A stretch of 51,882 bases of DNA, taken from positions 1 to 51,882 of the forward strand of contig CALAZZ010000149.1 in NCBI GenBank assembly GCA_937926515.1, read 5' to 3'. Position 1 is the first letter of the stretch. Every line of letters begins with the position of its first letter. This document shows positions 1-8,704 of this stretch, piece by piece. This stretch comes from an uncultured Bacteroidales bacterium. Its GTDB lineage: Bacteria > Bacteroidota > Bacteroidia > Bacteroidales > F082. The notes beneath the pieces are model-generated. The model saw only the letters and a list, made by a program, of their open reading frames with translations. It made no database searches and was not told the origin of the DNA. A program made the position numbers and the translations under genes.

Positions 1-2
1 TA

Positions 3-1220
3 CTGAGGCTGGATCTGGACGAGGCCAAGCAATATGCACAGGAATATAACAAAACGCTGATGAACGCCGGTTTGGCTGTTGATGAAGCACAAGCTGCATT
101 GAAGGAAACCATTGCCCAGGGACTTCCGCAGGTGAACGCCACGGTGGATTACTCCAATTTCTTTGGTTCAAAAGCATCCTTTGGCAGCTTTCCGGGAATG
201 GAGATCGAGTTTGTTCCAACCAGCAATCTGAGCCTTTCAGTTGGCCAGCTTATCTTCAATGGTAGCTATATCGTCGGAATTCAAACTGCCAAACTATTTA
301 AGGAGATCACAGAAACCAGTCTTGAAAAAACTGAGCTTGAGATCAATGCGCAGGTAACGCAGGCCTACTACCTGGCGCTGATTACCCAAAAGTCGAAAGA
401 CATTGTATTGTCAAACCTTGAAAATATGAACGGACTGCTTGACAAAACCAAAGCTATGGTAGCAGTGGGTATAGCCGAAGAGCTTGACTATGACCAACTA
501 CTGGTGCAATCAAGCATGTTGTCCAATGCCCTGAAAGCAGCAGAGAGGCAACTTGAACTTTCATTAAATATGCTTCGGCTGCAGATGGGTCTTTCAGGTG
601 ATGTTGGAATCGAACTCACTGATAAACTTGAAAGTATAGTTGAGAACTCGGACTTCCGGCTGAGCCTTAGTGAACCATTTAACCGGCAAAGTCACCTGGA
701 TTTTCAACTCATGTCATTACAAGCGGATATAGCTCAGAAGCAGATCAATATGGAAAAATCTAATTACTTGCCAACGATTTCAGGATTTTACAATTATACT
801 GAGAAATTGCTCAAACCCGAATTGGACATCACCCCAAAGCATGTGATTGGCCTGAATATGAACATTCCCATATTTGCCAGCGGTTCAAAACGATCGCGGG
901 TTAACCAAGCCAAAATCCGACTTGAAATAGCCGAAAACCAAATGGACCTGCTTTCACAACAATTAGATATACAAGAGAAACAACTGCGCTACAACCTGAA
1001 CAATGCCTTAGAGCAGTTTGAAAGCCAGGAAGCCAATATGGCAGTCGCAAAAAGGGTATTCGAAAATATCAGCAATAAATTCCAGCAAGGCATGTTGTCC
1101 AGTCTGGATCTGATTACTGCCAACAACAATTATCTGCAGGCCGAAAACAATTATATCATGGCCCTGATGCAGCTGCTTGAAGCCCAGCTTGAAATGGACA
1201 AACTACTTCATAAACTCTAA
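3..1220 (+). CDS. TolC-family outer membrane efflux protein (5' end cut by window edge)
   Basis: Outer-membrane channel of a tripartite efflux pump. The frame is open from base 3 to the stop at 1220, and the first visible residues (LDEAKQYAQEYNKTLMNA) are the conserved amphipathic helix found near the N-terminus of TolC proteins, so the real start and signal peptide lie upstream of the window. The ATG at 60 is internal. Long Gln/Asn/Leu-rich helices recur in two halves (roughly residues 80-200 and 280-400 of the visible part), as expected for the duplicated alpha-barrel, and the C-terminal half has the usual run of the form SSLDLITANNNYLQAENNYI. It is followed closely by the adaptor and pump genes. 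The substrate cannot be told from sequence. Confidence 0.93.
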   Translation: MRLDLDEAKQYAQEYNKTLMNAGLAVDEAQAALKETIAQGLPQVNATVDYSNFFGSKASFGSFPGMEIEFVPTSNLSLSVGQLIFNGSYIVGIQTAKLFKEITETSLEKTELEINAQVTQAYYLALITQKSKDIVLSNLENMNGLLDKTKAMVAVGIAEELDYDQLLVQSSMLSNALKAAERQLELSLNMLRLQMGLSGDVGIELTDKLESIVENSDFRLSLSEPFNRQSHLDFQLMSLQADIAQKQINMEKSNYLPTISGFYNYTEKLLKPELDITPKHVIGLNMNIPIFASGSKRSRVNQAKIRLEIAENQMDLLSQQLDIQEKQLRYNLNNALEQFESQEANMAVAKRVFENISNKFQQGMLSSLDLITANNNYLQAENNYIMALMQLLEAQLEMDKLLHKL

Positions 1221-1318
1221 TCACAATGCGCCAGTTAAAAATACAAGACAAAGCGCAAAATGCATTGATGCCTCAAGGGCAAATATTTAATATGAAACAA
1301 ATTTTGAAAAATAGCAAT

Positions 1319-2374
1319 ATGAAAAGCTTAACAATAAACTTTTTGATCATTTCAATGATGATCATTTCAATGATCAGTTGCTCATCCTCTGTTGAGAACG
1401 GAGAACAGGCAGGCGTCAAGGAAGTAAAAGCTGCCGAGCAGGTCAGGGTCATGAAGATGGATTACACCGAAATTGCAAGAAAATTGAATTATACAGCACA
1501 TCTGCAAGCTTACCGCGAAGTTTATCTTGCCTCATCTTCGCCGGGACGTATTGATAAAATACATGTGGAAATAGGCAACAAGGTGAAGGCCGGTCAACTG
1601 CTGGTTGAAATGGATAAAACACAGCTTCAGCAAGCTGAAGTTCAATTTAGAAATATTGAAACAGATTACAGGCGGTTGGACACCCTGCGCAAGGTGGGCA
1701 GTATTTCGCAACAACAGTTTGACCAAATACAAGCTCAATATTTGCTTACCAAATCAAATGTAGAATTCTTACAGGAGAACACCAGGCTTTTGGCGCCTTT
1801 TTCGGGTATTGTTGCTGACAAATATTATGAAAATGGCGAAATGTTCTCCGGTGCACCCAATACCACAGCCGGTAAGGCTGCCATACTTAAACTGGTGCAT
1901 ACCAGTACACTTAAAGCCAAGGTAAATGTGGCTGAGCGTTATTATTCCATGGTATCGGAAGGATCCGATGTTGAAATTACATTGGACGTTTTTCCGGGTG
2001 AGGTATTTACAGGGTCAGTACTTAGGGTATATCCCACCATCGACCCAACATCACGCACCTTCACAATTGAATTATCGGTGCCTAATCAACATGAACGATT
2101 GAGGCCCGGTATGTTTGCCAGGGCCAGTCTAGAGGTTGACCAGGTTCAGGCTTTTGTGGCGCCGGCCCTTGCCATTCTGAAATTGCAAGGCTCCAACGAG
2201 AGATATGTTTTTATCGAGGAAAACGGCATTGCACACCGGGTAGTGGTTGAATTAGGCGACCGCTTTGATGAAATGGTTGAAATCATTTCAAATGAAATTG
2301 AGCCAGGTTCAAATCTGATCATAGCAGGGCATGCACGTTTGCTGGATGGTGTAGCAGTTAGTATTAAGCAATAG
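1319..2374 (+). CDS. RND efflux membrane-fusion (adaptor) lipoprotein, HlyD/AcrA family
   Basis: Periplasmic adaptor linking the inner-membrane pump to the TolC channel. I place the start at the ATG at 1319, because it gives a clean lipoprotein signal (MKSLTINF, hydrophobic core, lipobox ending ISC with Cys21). In-frame ATGs at 1226 and 1292 would put 31 or 9 extra polar residues before it. After the signal come a biotinyl-lipoyl-like half motif (GRIDKIHVEIGNKVKAGQLL), a short helical hairpin, the second lipoyl half (LLAPFSGIVADKYYENG) and the beta-barrel domain (YPTIDPTSRTFTIEL, LRPGMFARASL), in the order normal for the family. Length is 351 aa. It sits between the channel and pump genes, 41 bases before the pump. 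A perfect 15-base tandem repeat lies inside the signal-peptide codons. Confidence 0.93.
   Translation: MKSLTINFLIISMMIISMISCSSSVENGEQAGVKEVKAAEQVRVMKMDYTEIARKLNYTAHLQAYREVYLASSSPGRIDKIHVEIGNKVKAGQLLVEMDKTQLQQAEVQFRNIETDYRRLDTLRKVGSISQQQFDQIQAQYLLTKSNVEFLQENTRLLAPFSGIVADKYYENGEMFSGAPNTTAGKAAILKLVHTSTLKAKVNVAERYYSMVSEGSDVEITLDVFPGEVFTGSVLRVYPTIDPTSRTFTIELSVPNQHERLRPGMFARASLEVDQVQAFVAPALAILKLQGSNERYVFIEENGIAHRVVVELGDRFDEMVEIISNEIEPGSNLIIAGHARLLDGVAVSIKQ
1345..1374 (+). repeat. perfect 15-bp tandem repeat (2 copies) inside the adaptor signal peptide
   Basis: The unit GATCATTTCAATGAT occurs twice in direct succession (1345-1359 and 1360-1374). It is in frame, so each copy adds five hydrophobic residues to the signal-peptide core (IISMM then IISMI). 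Gain or loss of a copy would change the core length without a frameshift. Each unit can also fold on itself (ATCAT/ATGAT). Confidence 0.85.
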
Positions 2375-2414
2375 GTAAAAGACCTCATTTAAATTCTACC
2401 ACAATACGAACAAC

Positions 2415-5400
2415 ATGAGCATATTCAAAAAATCAGTGCACAAACCCATTACCACCCTGATGATTTTTACAGCGGTTATTGTAATGGGAATATATTCGAT
2501 CATCTTTATTCCAATTGATCTTTATCCTGAGATGGATCCACCATTTATTTCGGTGCTGACCACATATCCTGGAGCCAATTCCAGTGACATTGAGTCAAAC
2601 GTTACCCGTCCGCTTGAGGACGCTTTTAACACGATTGACAATCTAAAGGAGATCACTTCTGTTTCGAGCGACAATCTATCGGTCATTAATTTGGAGTTTG
2701 ATTGGGGCGCTGACCTGAATGAAGCCTCTAACGATATAAGAGATGCCATTGACCTTATTTTCAACAACCTTCCCGATGGGGTAAACAGGCCAACCATATT
2801 TAAGTTTAATATGAGTATGTTTCCTATCGTATTTTATGCCATCACAGCTGAAGAAAGTTATCCGGGTCTTGAGAAAATTCTTGATGAAAAGATCATAAAC
2901 CCACTTAACCGTATTGAAGGTATAGGTTCGGTAAGTTTGATCGGAGCTCCGCAGCGTAGAATCTACATCGAGGCTGATCCACTTAAGCTTGAGGCTTATA
3001 ATTTAACGATTGAACAACTTGGTCAGGTTATCCAGGCAGAAAATATGAACCTGCCTACTGGAAATATCAAAATGGGCATGATGGATTACCAGTTGAGGGT
3101 GGAAGGCGAAATGCAGGAAAGTTATGAGTTTAACAATTTGGTGGTTGGGCACTTCCAAGGCAAAACTATATTTCTGAAAGATGTGGCTAAGGTTAGGGAT
3201 GGCCTTAAGGATATGACCCTTGATGAACGAATCAATATGAGGAAGGGTGTGCGCATGTTTGTGATGAAACAGTCAGGAGCCAATACGGTAAAAATCGCAA
3301 AGGAAGTTCGAAATTCAATCTCCAGGCTGAGCAAGGATCTGCCACCTGACATCACTATAAATGAGATCATTGATACTTCTGTATTCATAAGCGACTCCAT
3401 AAAAAATTTATCACAAACCATGATGTGGGCATTGTTCTTTGTCGTCATCGTGGTGCTTTTCTTCCTGGGCAGATGGAGGGCTACCTTTATCGTGATGCTG
3501 ACCATACCCATCTCACTTATCGTTTCATTCATATACCTCTATATCACAGGTGGATCGCTTAATATCATATCCTTGGCATCTTTATCCATTGCCTTAGGTA
3601 TGGTGGTTGATGACGCCATTGTGGTACTGGAAAATATCACACGGCATATTGAACGTGGTACCAGCCCGCGTGAGGCGGCTATCTATGCCACCAATGAAGT
3701 ATGGCTGTCAGTGATCATCACCACTCTGGTCGTTGTCGCCGTGTTTTTCCCACTCACCCTGGTAGGAGGTATGACAGGAGTGATGTTTAAACAGCTGGGT
3801 TGGATTGTTACTATTACGGTGGTTACATCCACCCTTGCTGCGATTACACTCACCCCCATGCTCTCATCCAAATTACTTGGGCTAAATAATAAAAAGAAAA
3901 AAGAAAGACGATTTTCGCATGACAGAATCATTGATCCAGTTCTAAAACGCATGGAAGGTTTTTATGAAAAAATCATTCAGTTGGCTTTGCTTAACAAAAG
4001 GAAAATATTAATCTTGGCGTTGTTGTTTTTTGTGGGTTCATTGTTTCTAATAAAGTTTCTAAGTGTTGATTTTATGCCAGAACCCGATGAAAGTCGCATG
4101 CTTGCAGAAATTGAGCTCACAACAGGATTAAGAGTCGAAGAAACGACGAAAGTGTCCAGGTACCTGGAGCAAGTCGTACATGATCGCTTCCCTGAAGTTG
4201 AGATTATGGCGATCTCTTCTGGTGCTGAGGAGGAAGGGGGCATGTTTGCCTTATTTATGAGAAGAGGTTCCAACATGATCAATATGATGACGCGCCTGAA
4301 ATCAATTGATGAGCGTGACCGAAGCGTTTGGGAGGTGGCAGATGCCCTTCGAAAGGAATTGGAGCAGATACCCGAAGTAGTTGAATTTAATGTTTCTACC
4401 TCTGGTGGATCATTTGGCGAAAACACAGTTGATATTGAAATATTTGGATATGACTTCAACACAACCACACTGCTGGCCGAAGAACTAAAAATAGCTGTGT
4501 CAGCAATACCCGGAGCTCAGGATGTACAAATAAGCCGCAAAGACGACCGCCCTGAGCTGCAGCTTATTCTCGATAGAAATAAATTGGCAGAAAATGGATT
4601 GAATACAGCAATGGTTGCTACAGCTATGCGAAACAGGGTTACTGGAATGACTGCATCATATCTGAGGGAACAAGGTGACGAGTATGACATTGTGGTACGC
4701 TATGATGAAAACTTCAGAAGTTCAGTCTCTGACCTGGAATCCTTCACTATTATCAATCCTATGGGCAGCAAAATCAAACTTGGCGAAATAGGGGAAATAA
4801 AGGAATACTGGAATCCACCAAATATTGAACGAAAGCGGCGTGAGCGTGTGGTTACCGTCTCAAGTGTGCCATCAGGTATTTCGCTGGGTGACCTGGCAAA
4901 CGAGATCAACCGGGTAATTGCCAACACTGAAATTCCGCTGGGAGTAATGGTCAATGTTGGTGGTGCTTACGAAGATATGGTGGATTCGTTCATGGATTTG
5001 GGGTTGCTCCTGCTCATCAGTATTATCCTCGTATTTCTGGTGATGGCTTCGCAGTTTGAGTCGTTTGTAATGCCGTTTGTGATCATGTTTTCAATCCCTT
5101 TTTCCTTCACAGGCGTAATTCTGGCTTTGCTTATCACCAATACTACCTTGAGTCTTATCGCCGGACTTGGAGCTGTATTGCTTATTGGTATTGTGGTGAA
5201 AAATGGCATTGTTTTGGTTGACTATATCAACCTTATGCGCGACAGGGAAATGCCACTTAACCAAGCCATTGCTTATGCAGGAAAAATGCGTCTCCGTCCG
5301 GTTCTTATGACCGCAATGACCACTATACTGGCTATGCTGCCCCTGGCACTGAGCACAGGAGAAGGATCTGAAATATGGAGCCCAATGGGTATCACACTTA

Positions 5401-5549
5401 TTGGTGGACTGGTGTTCTCTACCCTTGTAACATTGATTCTGGTGCCAGTGATTTATGGCATCGTTTCCAGAAAGGGTGAAAGGGATAAGCTGCGACTTAT
5501 CAGGGAAAAATACACCTTCCTGAACGGAAATGAACAAGAAGCCGGTTAG
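2415..5549 (+). CDS. RND-type efflux pump, inner-membrane permease (AcrB/HAE1-like)
   Basis: Proton-driven trimeric exporter of the resistance-nodulation-division superfamily, 1044 aa, the normal full length. Visible landmarks are the first membrane helix with the start of the porter domain (YPEMDPPFISV, around residue 38), the proton-relay acid pair in TM4 (MVVDDAIVV, Asp399/Asp400), a second periplasmic porter domain after about residue 560, and the second set of membrane helices from about 855 with the repeat-related LIGIVVKNGIVLVDY. It is co-directional with the channel and adaptor genes and probably in one transcript. The subclass looks like the Bacteroidota HAE1-like group. Drug, bile salt, fatty acid or lipid substrates are all possible. 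Confidence 0.95.
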   Translation: MSIFKKSVHKPITTLMIFTAVIVMGIYSIIFIPIDLYPEMDPPFISVLTTYPGANSSDIESNVTRPLEDAFNTIDNLKEITSVSSDNLSVINLEFDWGADLNEASNDIRDAIDLIFNNLPDGVNRPTIFKFNMSMFPIVFYAITAEESYPGLEKILDEKIINPLNRIEGIGSVSLIGAPQRRIYIEADPLKLEAYNLTIEQLGQVIQAENMNLPTGNIKMGMMDYQLRVEGEMQESYEFNNLVVGHFQGKTIFLKDVAKVRDGLKDMTLDERINMRKGVRMFVMKQSGANTVKIAKEVRNSISRLSKDLPPDITINEIIDTSVFISDSIKNLSQTMMWALFFVVIVVLFFLGRWRATFIVMLTIPISLIVSFIYLYITGGSLNIISLASLSIALGMVVDDAIVVLENITRHIERGTSPREAAIYATNEVWLSVIITTLVVVAVFFPLTLVGGMTGVMFKQLGWIVTITVVTSTLAAITLTPMLSSKLLGLNNKKKKERRFSHDRIIDPVLKRMEGFYEKIIQLALLNKRKILILALLFFVGSLFLIKFLSVDFMPEPDESRMLAEIELTTGLRVEETTKVSRYLEQVVHDRFPEVEIMAISSGAEEEGGMFALFMRRGSNMINMMTRLKSIDERDRSVWEVADALRKELEQIPEVVEFNVSTSGGSFGENTVDIEIFGYDFNTTTLLAEELKIAVSAIPGAQDVQISRKDDRPELQLILDRNKLAENGLNTAMVATAMRNRVTGMTASYLREQGDEYDIVVRYDENFRSSVSDLESFTIINPMGSKIKLGEIGEIKEYWNPPNIERKRRERVVTVSSVPSGISLGDLANEINRVIANTEIPLGVMVNVGGAYEDMVDSFMDLGLLLLISIILVFLVMASQFESFVMPFVIMFSIPFSFTGVILALLITNTTLSLIAGLGAVLLIGIVVKNGIVLVDYINLMRDREMPLNQAIAYAGKMRLRPVLMTAMTTILAMLPLALSTGEGSEIWSPMGITLIGGLVFSTLVTLILVPVIYGIVSRKGERDKLRLIREKYTFLNGNEQEAG

Positions 5550-5601
5550 TATCTTGGTAAATATAAATTATTGATATATAAAGGTTTATTAAAATTATAA
5601 A

Positions 5602-5904
5602 ATGAGTTTAATGAAAGCAGTAATGATCATATTCAATCAGGCAAACAGTGAGAAAATGGAATTCATTTTCGACAGGCTCCACATCAGGGGCTATACCTGG
5701 TGGAACCAGGTTCATGGAAGGGGAACGGAAACAGGTGAACCACGAAAAGGAACTCATACATGGCCAGAACTGAATTCAGCAGCAATGACGGTCATTCCTG
5801 ATGAGCAGGTGGATGCCTTGCTTGATAGCCTGAGAAAACTGGATGAGACCAACAAAGAGGTGGGACTGCGTGCGTTTGTCTGGAATATCGAAAACACATA
5901 TTGA
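5602..5904 (+). CDS. PII-like transporter-associated protein (PG0541 family)
   Basis: A 100-aa soluble protein starting 52 bases after the pump stop. The opening MKAVMIIFNQANSEKMEFIFDRL and the closing GLRAFVWNIE resemble the PII/GlnB-like ferredoxin fold, and the whole resembles the small family named after Porphyromonas gingivalis PG0541, known for sitting downstream of RND pump genes in Bacteroidota. The exposed middle (around residues 30-55: WWNQVHGRG...GTHTWPELNSA) is rich in Gly, Trp and His and stands where a PII T-loop would be, a possible ligand- or metal-sensing site. A role in gating or regulating the adjacent pump is inferred from context and not demonstrated. Confidence is good on family and low on function. 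Confidence 0.8.
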   Translation: MSLMKAVMIIFNQANSEKMEFIFDRLHIRGYTWWNQVHGRGTETGEPRKGTHTWPELNSAAMTVIPDEQVDALLDSLRKLDETNKEVGLRAFVWNIENTY

Positions 5905-5999
5905 AATAAAATGGTAAGATCTTAAGCTAGATTGGAGTGCCTCATTTGCCTTCTGTAATTGCACACGATCGACTGCTTGAAAAATATAACAACAGGAAT

Positions 6000-6833
6000 A
6001 TGACAGCCTCGAAAATTTCTTCCTTCTCCCGTATACATCCAGATGCAATAATAGGTGCAAATGTGGAAATTGAAGATTTCGCTAAAATAGATAAGGATGT
6101 GGTAATCGGCGATGGTTGCTGGATTGGTGCCAATGCCATTATTTATCCCGGCACACGGATGGGCAAATCCTGTAAGGTTTTTCCCGGCGCTGTAATCGCA
6201 GCTGAGCCTCAGGATTTGAAATACAATGGAGAGTATTCTATGGTATATATCGGGGATCATACCACCATCAGAGAGTATGTCACCATCAACCGCGGGACCA
6301 GCAGCAAGGGTATAACTCGAATTGGCAACCACAGCCTCTTGATGGCTTATTGTCACATCGGGCACGACTCGGTGCTTGGCGACCATTGTGTTTTGGCTAA
6401 TAATGTACAAGTCGCAGGTGAGGTGTTCATTGAAGACTGGGCCGTAATTGGCGGCATGAGTGCGGTACATCAGTTCTGCCGCATTGGCACTCATGCAATG
6501 GTGTCAGGCATGACAGGGGTTGTGTCAGATGTGGCACCTTATACGAAGGTTTTCGGGCTGCCGGCAAAATATATGGGCATCAATGTGATCGGATTGAAGC
6601 GCAGGGGGTTCACCAAAGAGCAAATTAATAACATACAGGATATATACAGGGTCTTGTTTCAACAAGGATTGAATACCTCACAGGCTCTTGAATTTATACG
6701 CTTTAATCTGGTGCCATCTGATGAAAAGGAACGCATCCTAAATTTTGTTAAGAAATCCGGCCGGGGAATTATCAAATCCATGCCGGATGAAATTCATCCA
6801 CAGGAAATCCTCCAGCACTTTGAACAGACTTAG
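6000..6833 (+). CDS. lpxA: acyl-ACP--UDP-N-acetylglucosamine O-acyltransferase
   Basis: First committed acyl transfer of lipid A synthesis, in the cytosol. The N-terminal two thirds is a left-handed beta helix made of hexapeptide repeats (IHPDAIIGANVEIEDFAKI and on). The catalytic His is His122 in CHIGHDSVLGDHC, matching E. coli His125. The VHQFC segment and the C-terminal VIGLKRRGF are LpxA hallmarks. I choose the ATG at 6000 (277 aa) over a GTG at 5937 because it puts the catalytic His in register with E. coli and has AGGA just upstream. In this phylum lpxA usually follows lpxD and a fused lpxC/fabZ. Here it stands alone behind an efflux operon, so it could be a second copy. Confidence 0.93.
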   Translation: MTASKISSFSRIHPDAIIGANVEIEDFAKIDKDVVIGDGCWIGANAIIYPGTRMGKSCKVFPGAVIAAEPQDLKYNGEYSMVYIGDHTTIREYVTINRGTSSKGITRIGNHSLLMAYCHIGHDSVLGDHCVLANNVQVAGEVFIEDWAVIGGMSAVHQFCRIGTHAMVSGMTGVVSDVAPYTKVFGLPAKYMGINVIGLKRRGFTKEQINNIQDIYRVLFQQGLNTSQALEFIRFNLVPSDEKERILNFVKKSGRGIIKSMPDEIHPQEILQHFEQT

Positions 6834-6872
6834 ATCGTTGGGGTGCCGGAAATATAATTTTTCTCCCTTCAA

Positions 6873-8387
6873 TTAATCGATGACTGCCCATTCCGGAAAT
6901 TCAAATAGATTAATGTCAAATATATAGGTTCCCCATAAATACATCATCCCTGCAATCAATAGGGCACCTAATAAATTTAATATCAAGCCAGTTCTTGCCA
7001 TTTGTAGCACTTTGATACGACCGGTGCCGAAAATGATGGCATTGGGTGGTGTTGCCACCGGCATCATAAATGCCATCGAGGCTGATAATGTGGCCGGAAC
7101 CATGAGTAGTAAAGGGTTGATTTCGATGGTTATAGCAATACCTGCCAATATGGGCAGAATGATCTCGGTGGTGGCTGTATTGGAGGTGAGTTCTGTGAGG
7201 AAGGTCATGATCAGAGCAATGAAAAGGATGACTAAAAATAAATGATAACTCGAGATCCATCTGAGCTGCTCTCCAAACCATAGTGAAAGTCCGGACTCCT
7301 TAAAGCCGGAGGCCAGGGCAAATCCACCGCCAAAAAGGAGTAAAATATTCCAGGGTAATTTTTTTGCAGTTTCCCAGTTCATTAGCCTGCTACCGGGAAC
7401 ACTGGCTGATGGTATGATGAAAAGGATTATGGCCATGAGTATGGCTACACTTCCATCATTTATGAAGGTGCTTTCTGGAAAAATCCCGCTCCAGCCAGGA
7501 ATTGCGAATAAACCAAAATCAAGATCTGTTCTGAACAGCCATAAAAATGCAAGCACAATGAAAATTACAAATACGACCATTTCCTCCTGACGCATTTGGC
7601 CCATTTCTTTGATCTGTTTGCTGAAAATGTTGCGTTCGAGCCGAACCCATTCATGCCTACGGGGCCCGAAAAGAACGTAAAGGTAAATCCATACAACAGC
7701 AAACATCAAGACCGAAAAGGGCAAGGCAAACATCATCCATGCTGAGAATGATATTTCCGGACCAGATGGAAAGTAGATGTGAAATATCCTGCTAAACGAT
7801 AAATTCGGTGGAGTGCCCACCAAGGTTGCCATTCCTCCGATGGATGCGCTGTAGGCTATACCCAGCAATAATCCTGTGCCATATCTGGATATGCCTTTTT
7901 CAGCCACAAGCTCTTCCAATTGCTGAATAACAGACAAGGCTATCGGAAGCATCATCATGGCTGTGGCTGTGTTTGATATCCACATGGAAAGAAACGACGA
8001 CGAAAGCATAAACCCAAATAATATCCTGGCCGGACTGATGCCGGTTAATGAAAGTATATGCAAAGCGATCCGTCTGTGCAGGTTCCAGCGCTGCATTGCA
8101 AGGGCAACAAAAAAACCTCCCATAAACAGGAAGATCACATCGTTAAAATAGGTAGCTGCCACCACTTTACCATCCATAATTCCAAACAGAGGAAACAAGG
8201 CAACAGGCAGCAGTGAAGTAATGGCTAGCGGAACCACCTCTGTAATCCACCATACAGCCATCACCAGGGCAATGCAGAATGTATATGTTATTGCTGGCCT
8301 GGAAGGGTCAAGTTCAACAAATAGTAATAGGTAAAGAATCACGATAGGAGTGACAATAAAACCGAATATGCTTTTGGTGCTAACCAT
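6873..8387 (-). CDS. SLC13/DASS-family sodium:carboxylate (or anion) symporter
   Basis: Integral membrane transporter of 504 aa in the divalent anion:sodium symporter family. Both signature SNT motifs are present: SNTATA near residue 138 and SNTATTEI near 402, which in VcINDY-type proteins sit at the tips of the two re-entrant hairpins and bind substrate and sodium. The Pro-rich ATPPNAIIFGTG segment follows the second motif. Likely substrates are dicarboxylates such as succinate, fumarate or malate, but sulfate cannot be excluded. The gene converges on lpxA with a 39-base gap and has its own upstream region containing a dyad at 8438-8461. Nothing looks truncated. Confidence 0.88.
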   Translation of the reverse strand: MVSTKSIFGFIVTPIVILYLLLFVELDPSRPAITYTFCIALVMAVWWITEVVPLAITSLLPVALFPLFGIMDGKVVAATYFNDVIFLFMGGFFVALAMQRWNLHRRIALHILSLTGISPARILFGFMLSSSFLSMWISNTATAMMMLPIALSVIQQLEELVAEKGISRYGTGLLLGIAYSASIGGMATLVGTPPNLSFSRIFHIYFPSGPEISFSAWMMFALPFSVLMFAVVWIYLYVLFGPRRHEWVRLERNIFSKQIKEMGQMRQEEMVVFVIFIVLAFLWLFRTDLDFGLFAIPGWSGIFPESTFINDGSVAILMAIILFIIPSASVPGSRLMNWETAKKLPWNILLLFGGGFALASGFKESGLSLWFGEQLRWISSYHLFLVILFIALIMTFLTELTSNTATTEIILPILAGIAITIEINPLLLMVPATLSASMAFMMPVATPPNAIIFGTGRIKVLQMARTGLILNLLGALLIAGMMYLWGTYIFDINLFEFPEWAVID

Positions 8388-8629
8388 CTGCAGAGGTTGT
8401 AAATATGTAGCACAATGAGGGTAGAGGTATGATGTGAGACAATATACGTGTATATCTTGTCAAAGCTTGCATTACCTATTCTGAAATTTGCACGAAAGTT
8501 ACAATAAGTTGAGTTCTGACAAAAAATAAATTTTGGGATTTGATTTTGCAAGCGAATAAACAAGTTTTGCCAATCACCTGTTATGAATCAGTTTAAGTCC
8601 GGTGAATGATTTTCAACCATACCTATCCT
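8388..8629. other. intergenic region upstream of the SLC13 transporter
   Basis: AT-rich stretch, part of a gap of about 320 bases between the transporter start and the stop of the next minus-strand gene; the terminator of that gene fills its right end. It should carry the transporter promoter. On the minus strand a one-mismatch match to the Bacteroidota -7 box (GAAAGTTA on the plus strand, 8492-8499) is the best I see, about 105 bases before the start, and a dyad lies nearer the gene. A 74-codon minus-strand frame here overlaps the transporter start and has no family features; I do not count it as a gene. Confidence 0.4.
8438..8461. promoter_or_regulatory. imperfect dyad, candidate operator
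   Basis: Inverted repeat GACAA-TATAC / GTATA-tc-TTGTC around a 2-base centre, with a 2-base bulge in the right arm. It lies about 50 bases before the SLC13 start, where a repressor or activator could bind. This is only a pattern; no regulator is encoded next to it. Confidence 0.25.
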
Positions 8630-8673
8630 TAAAAAGAAAGGGTTGCTCCAATTATCAAAATTGAAACAACCCT
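8630..8673 (-). terminator. Rho-independent terminator of the coiled-coil lipoprotein gene
   Basis: Long interrupted hairpin: AGGGTTG (8639-8645) pairs with CAACCCT (8667-8673), and inside it CAATT (8649-8653) pairs with AATTG (8659-8663). Read on the minus strand the stem is followed by CTTTCTTTTT. It begins about 30 bases after the stop of the 8705-9577 gene. Confidence 0.75.
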
Positions 8674-8704
8674 ATTTATCATTCATAAGTCAATGAGATG
8701 GAGA

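Noticed and set aside
5091..5537. 148-codon minus-strand frame opposite the RND pump gene
   Set aside because: Antisense to a conserved pump segment; product is low-complexity His/Gln/Ser without family features.
5922..6494. 190-codon minus-strand frame opposite lpxA
   Set aside because: It lies antisense to the clearly recognised lpxA and has no protein features of its own.
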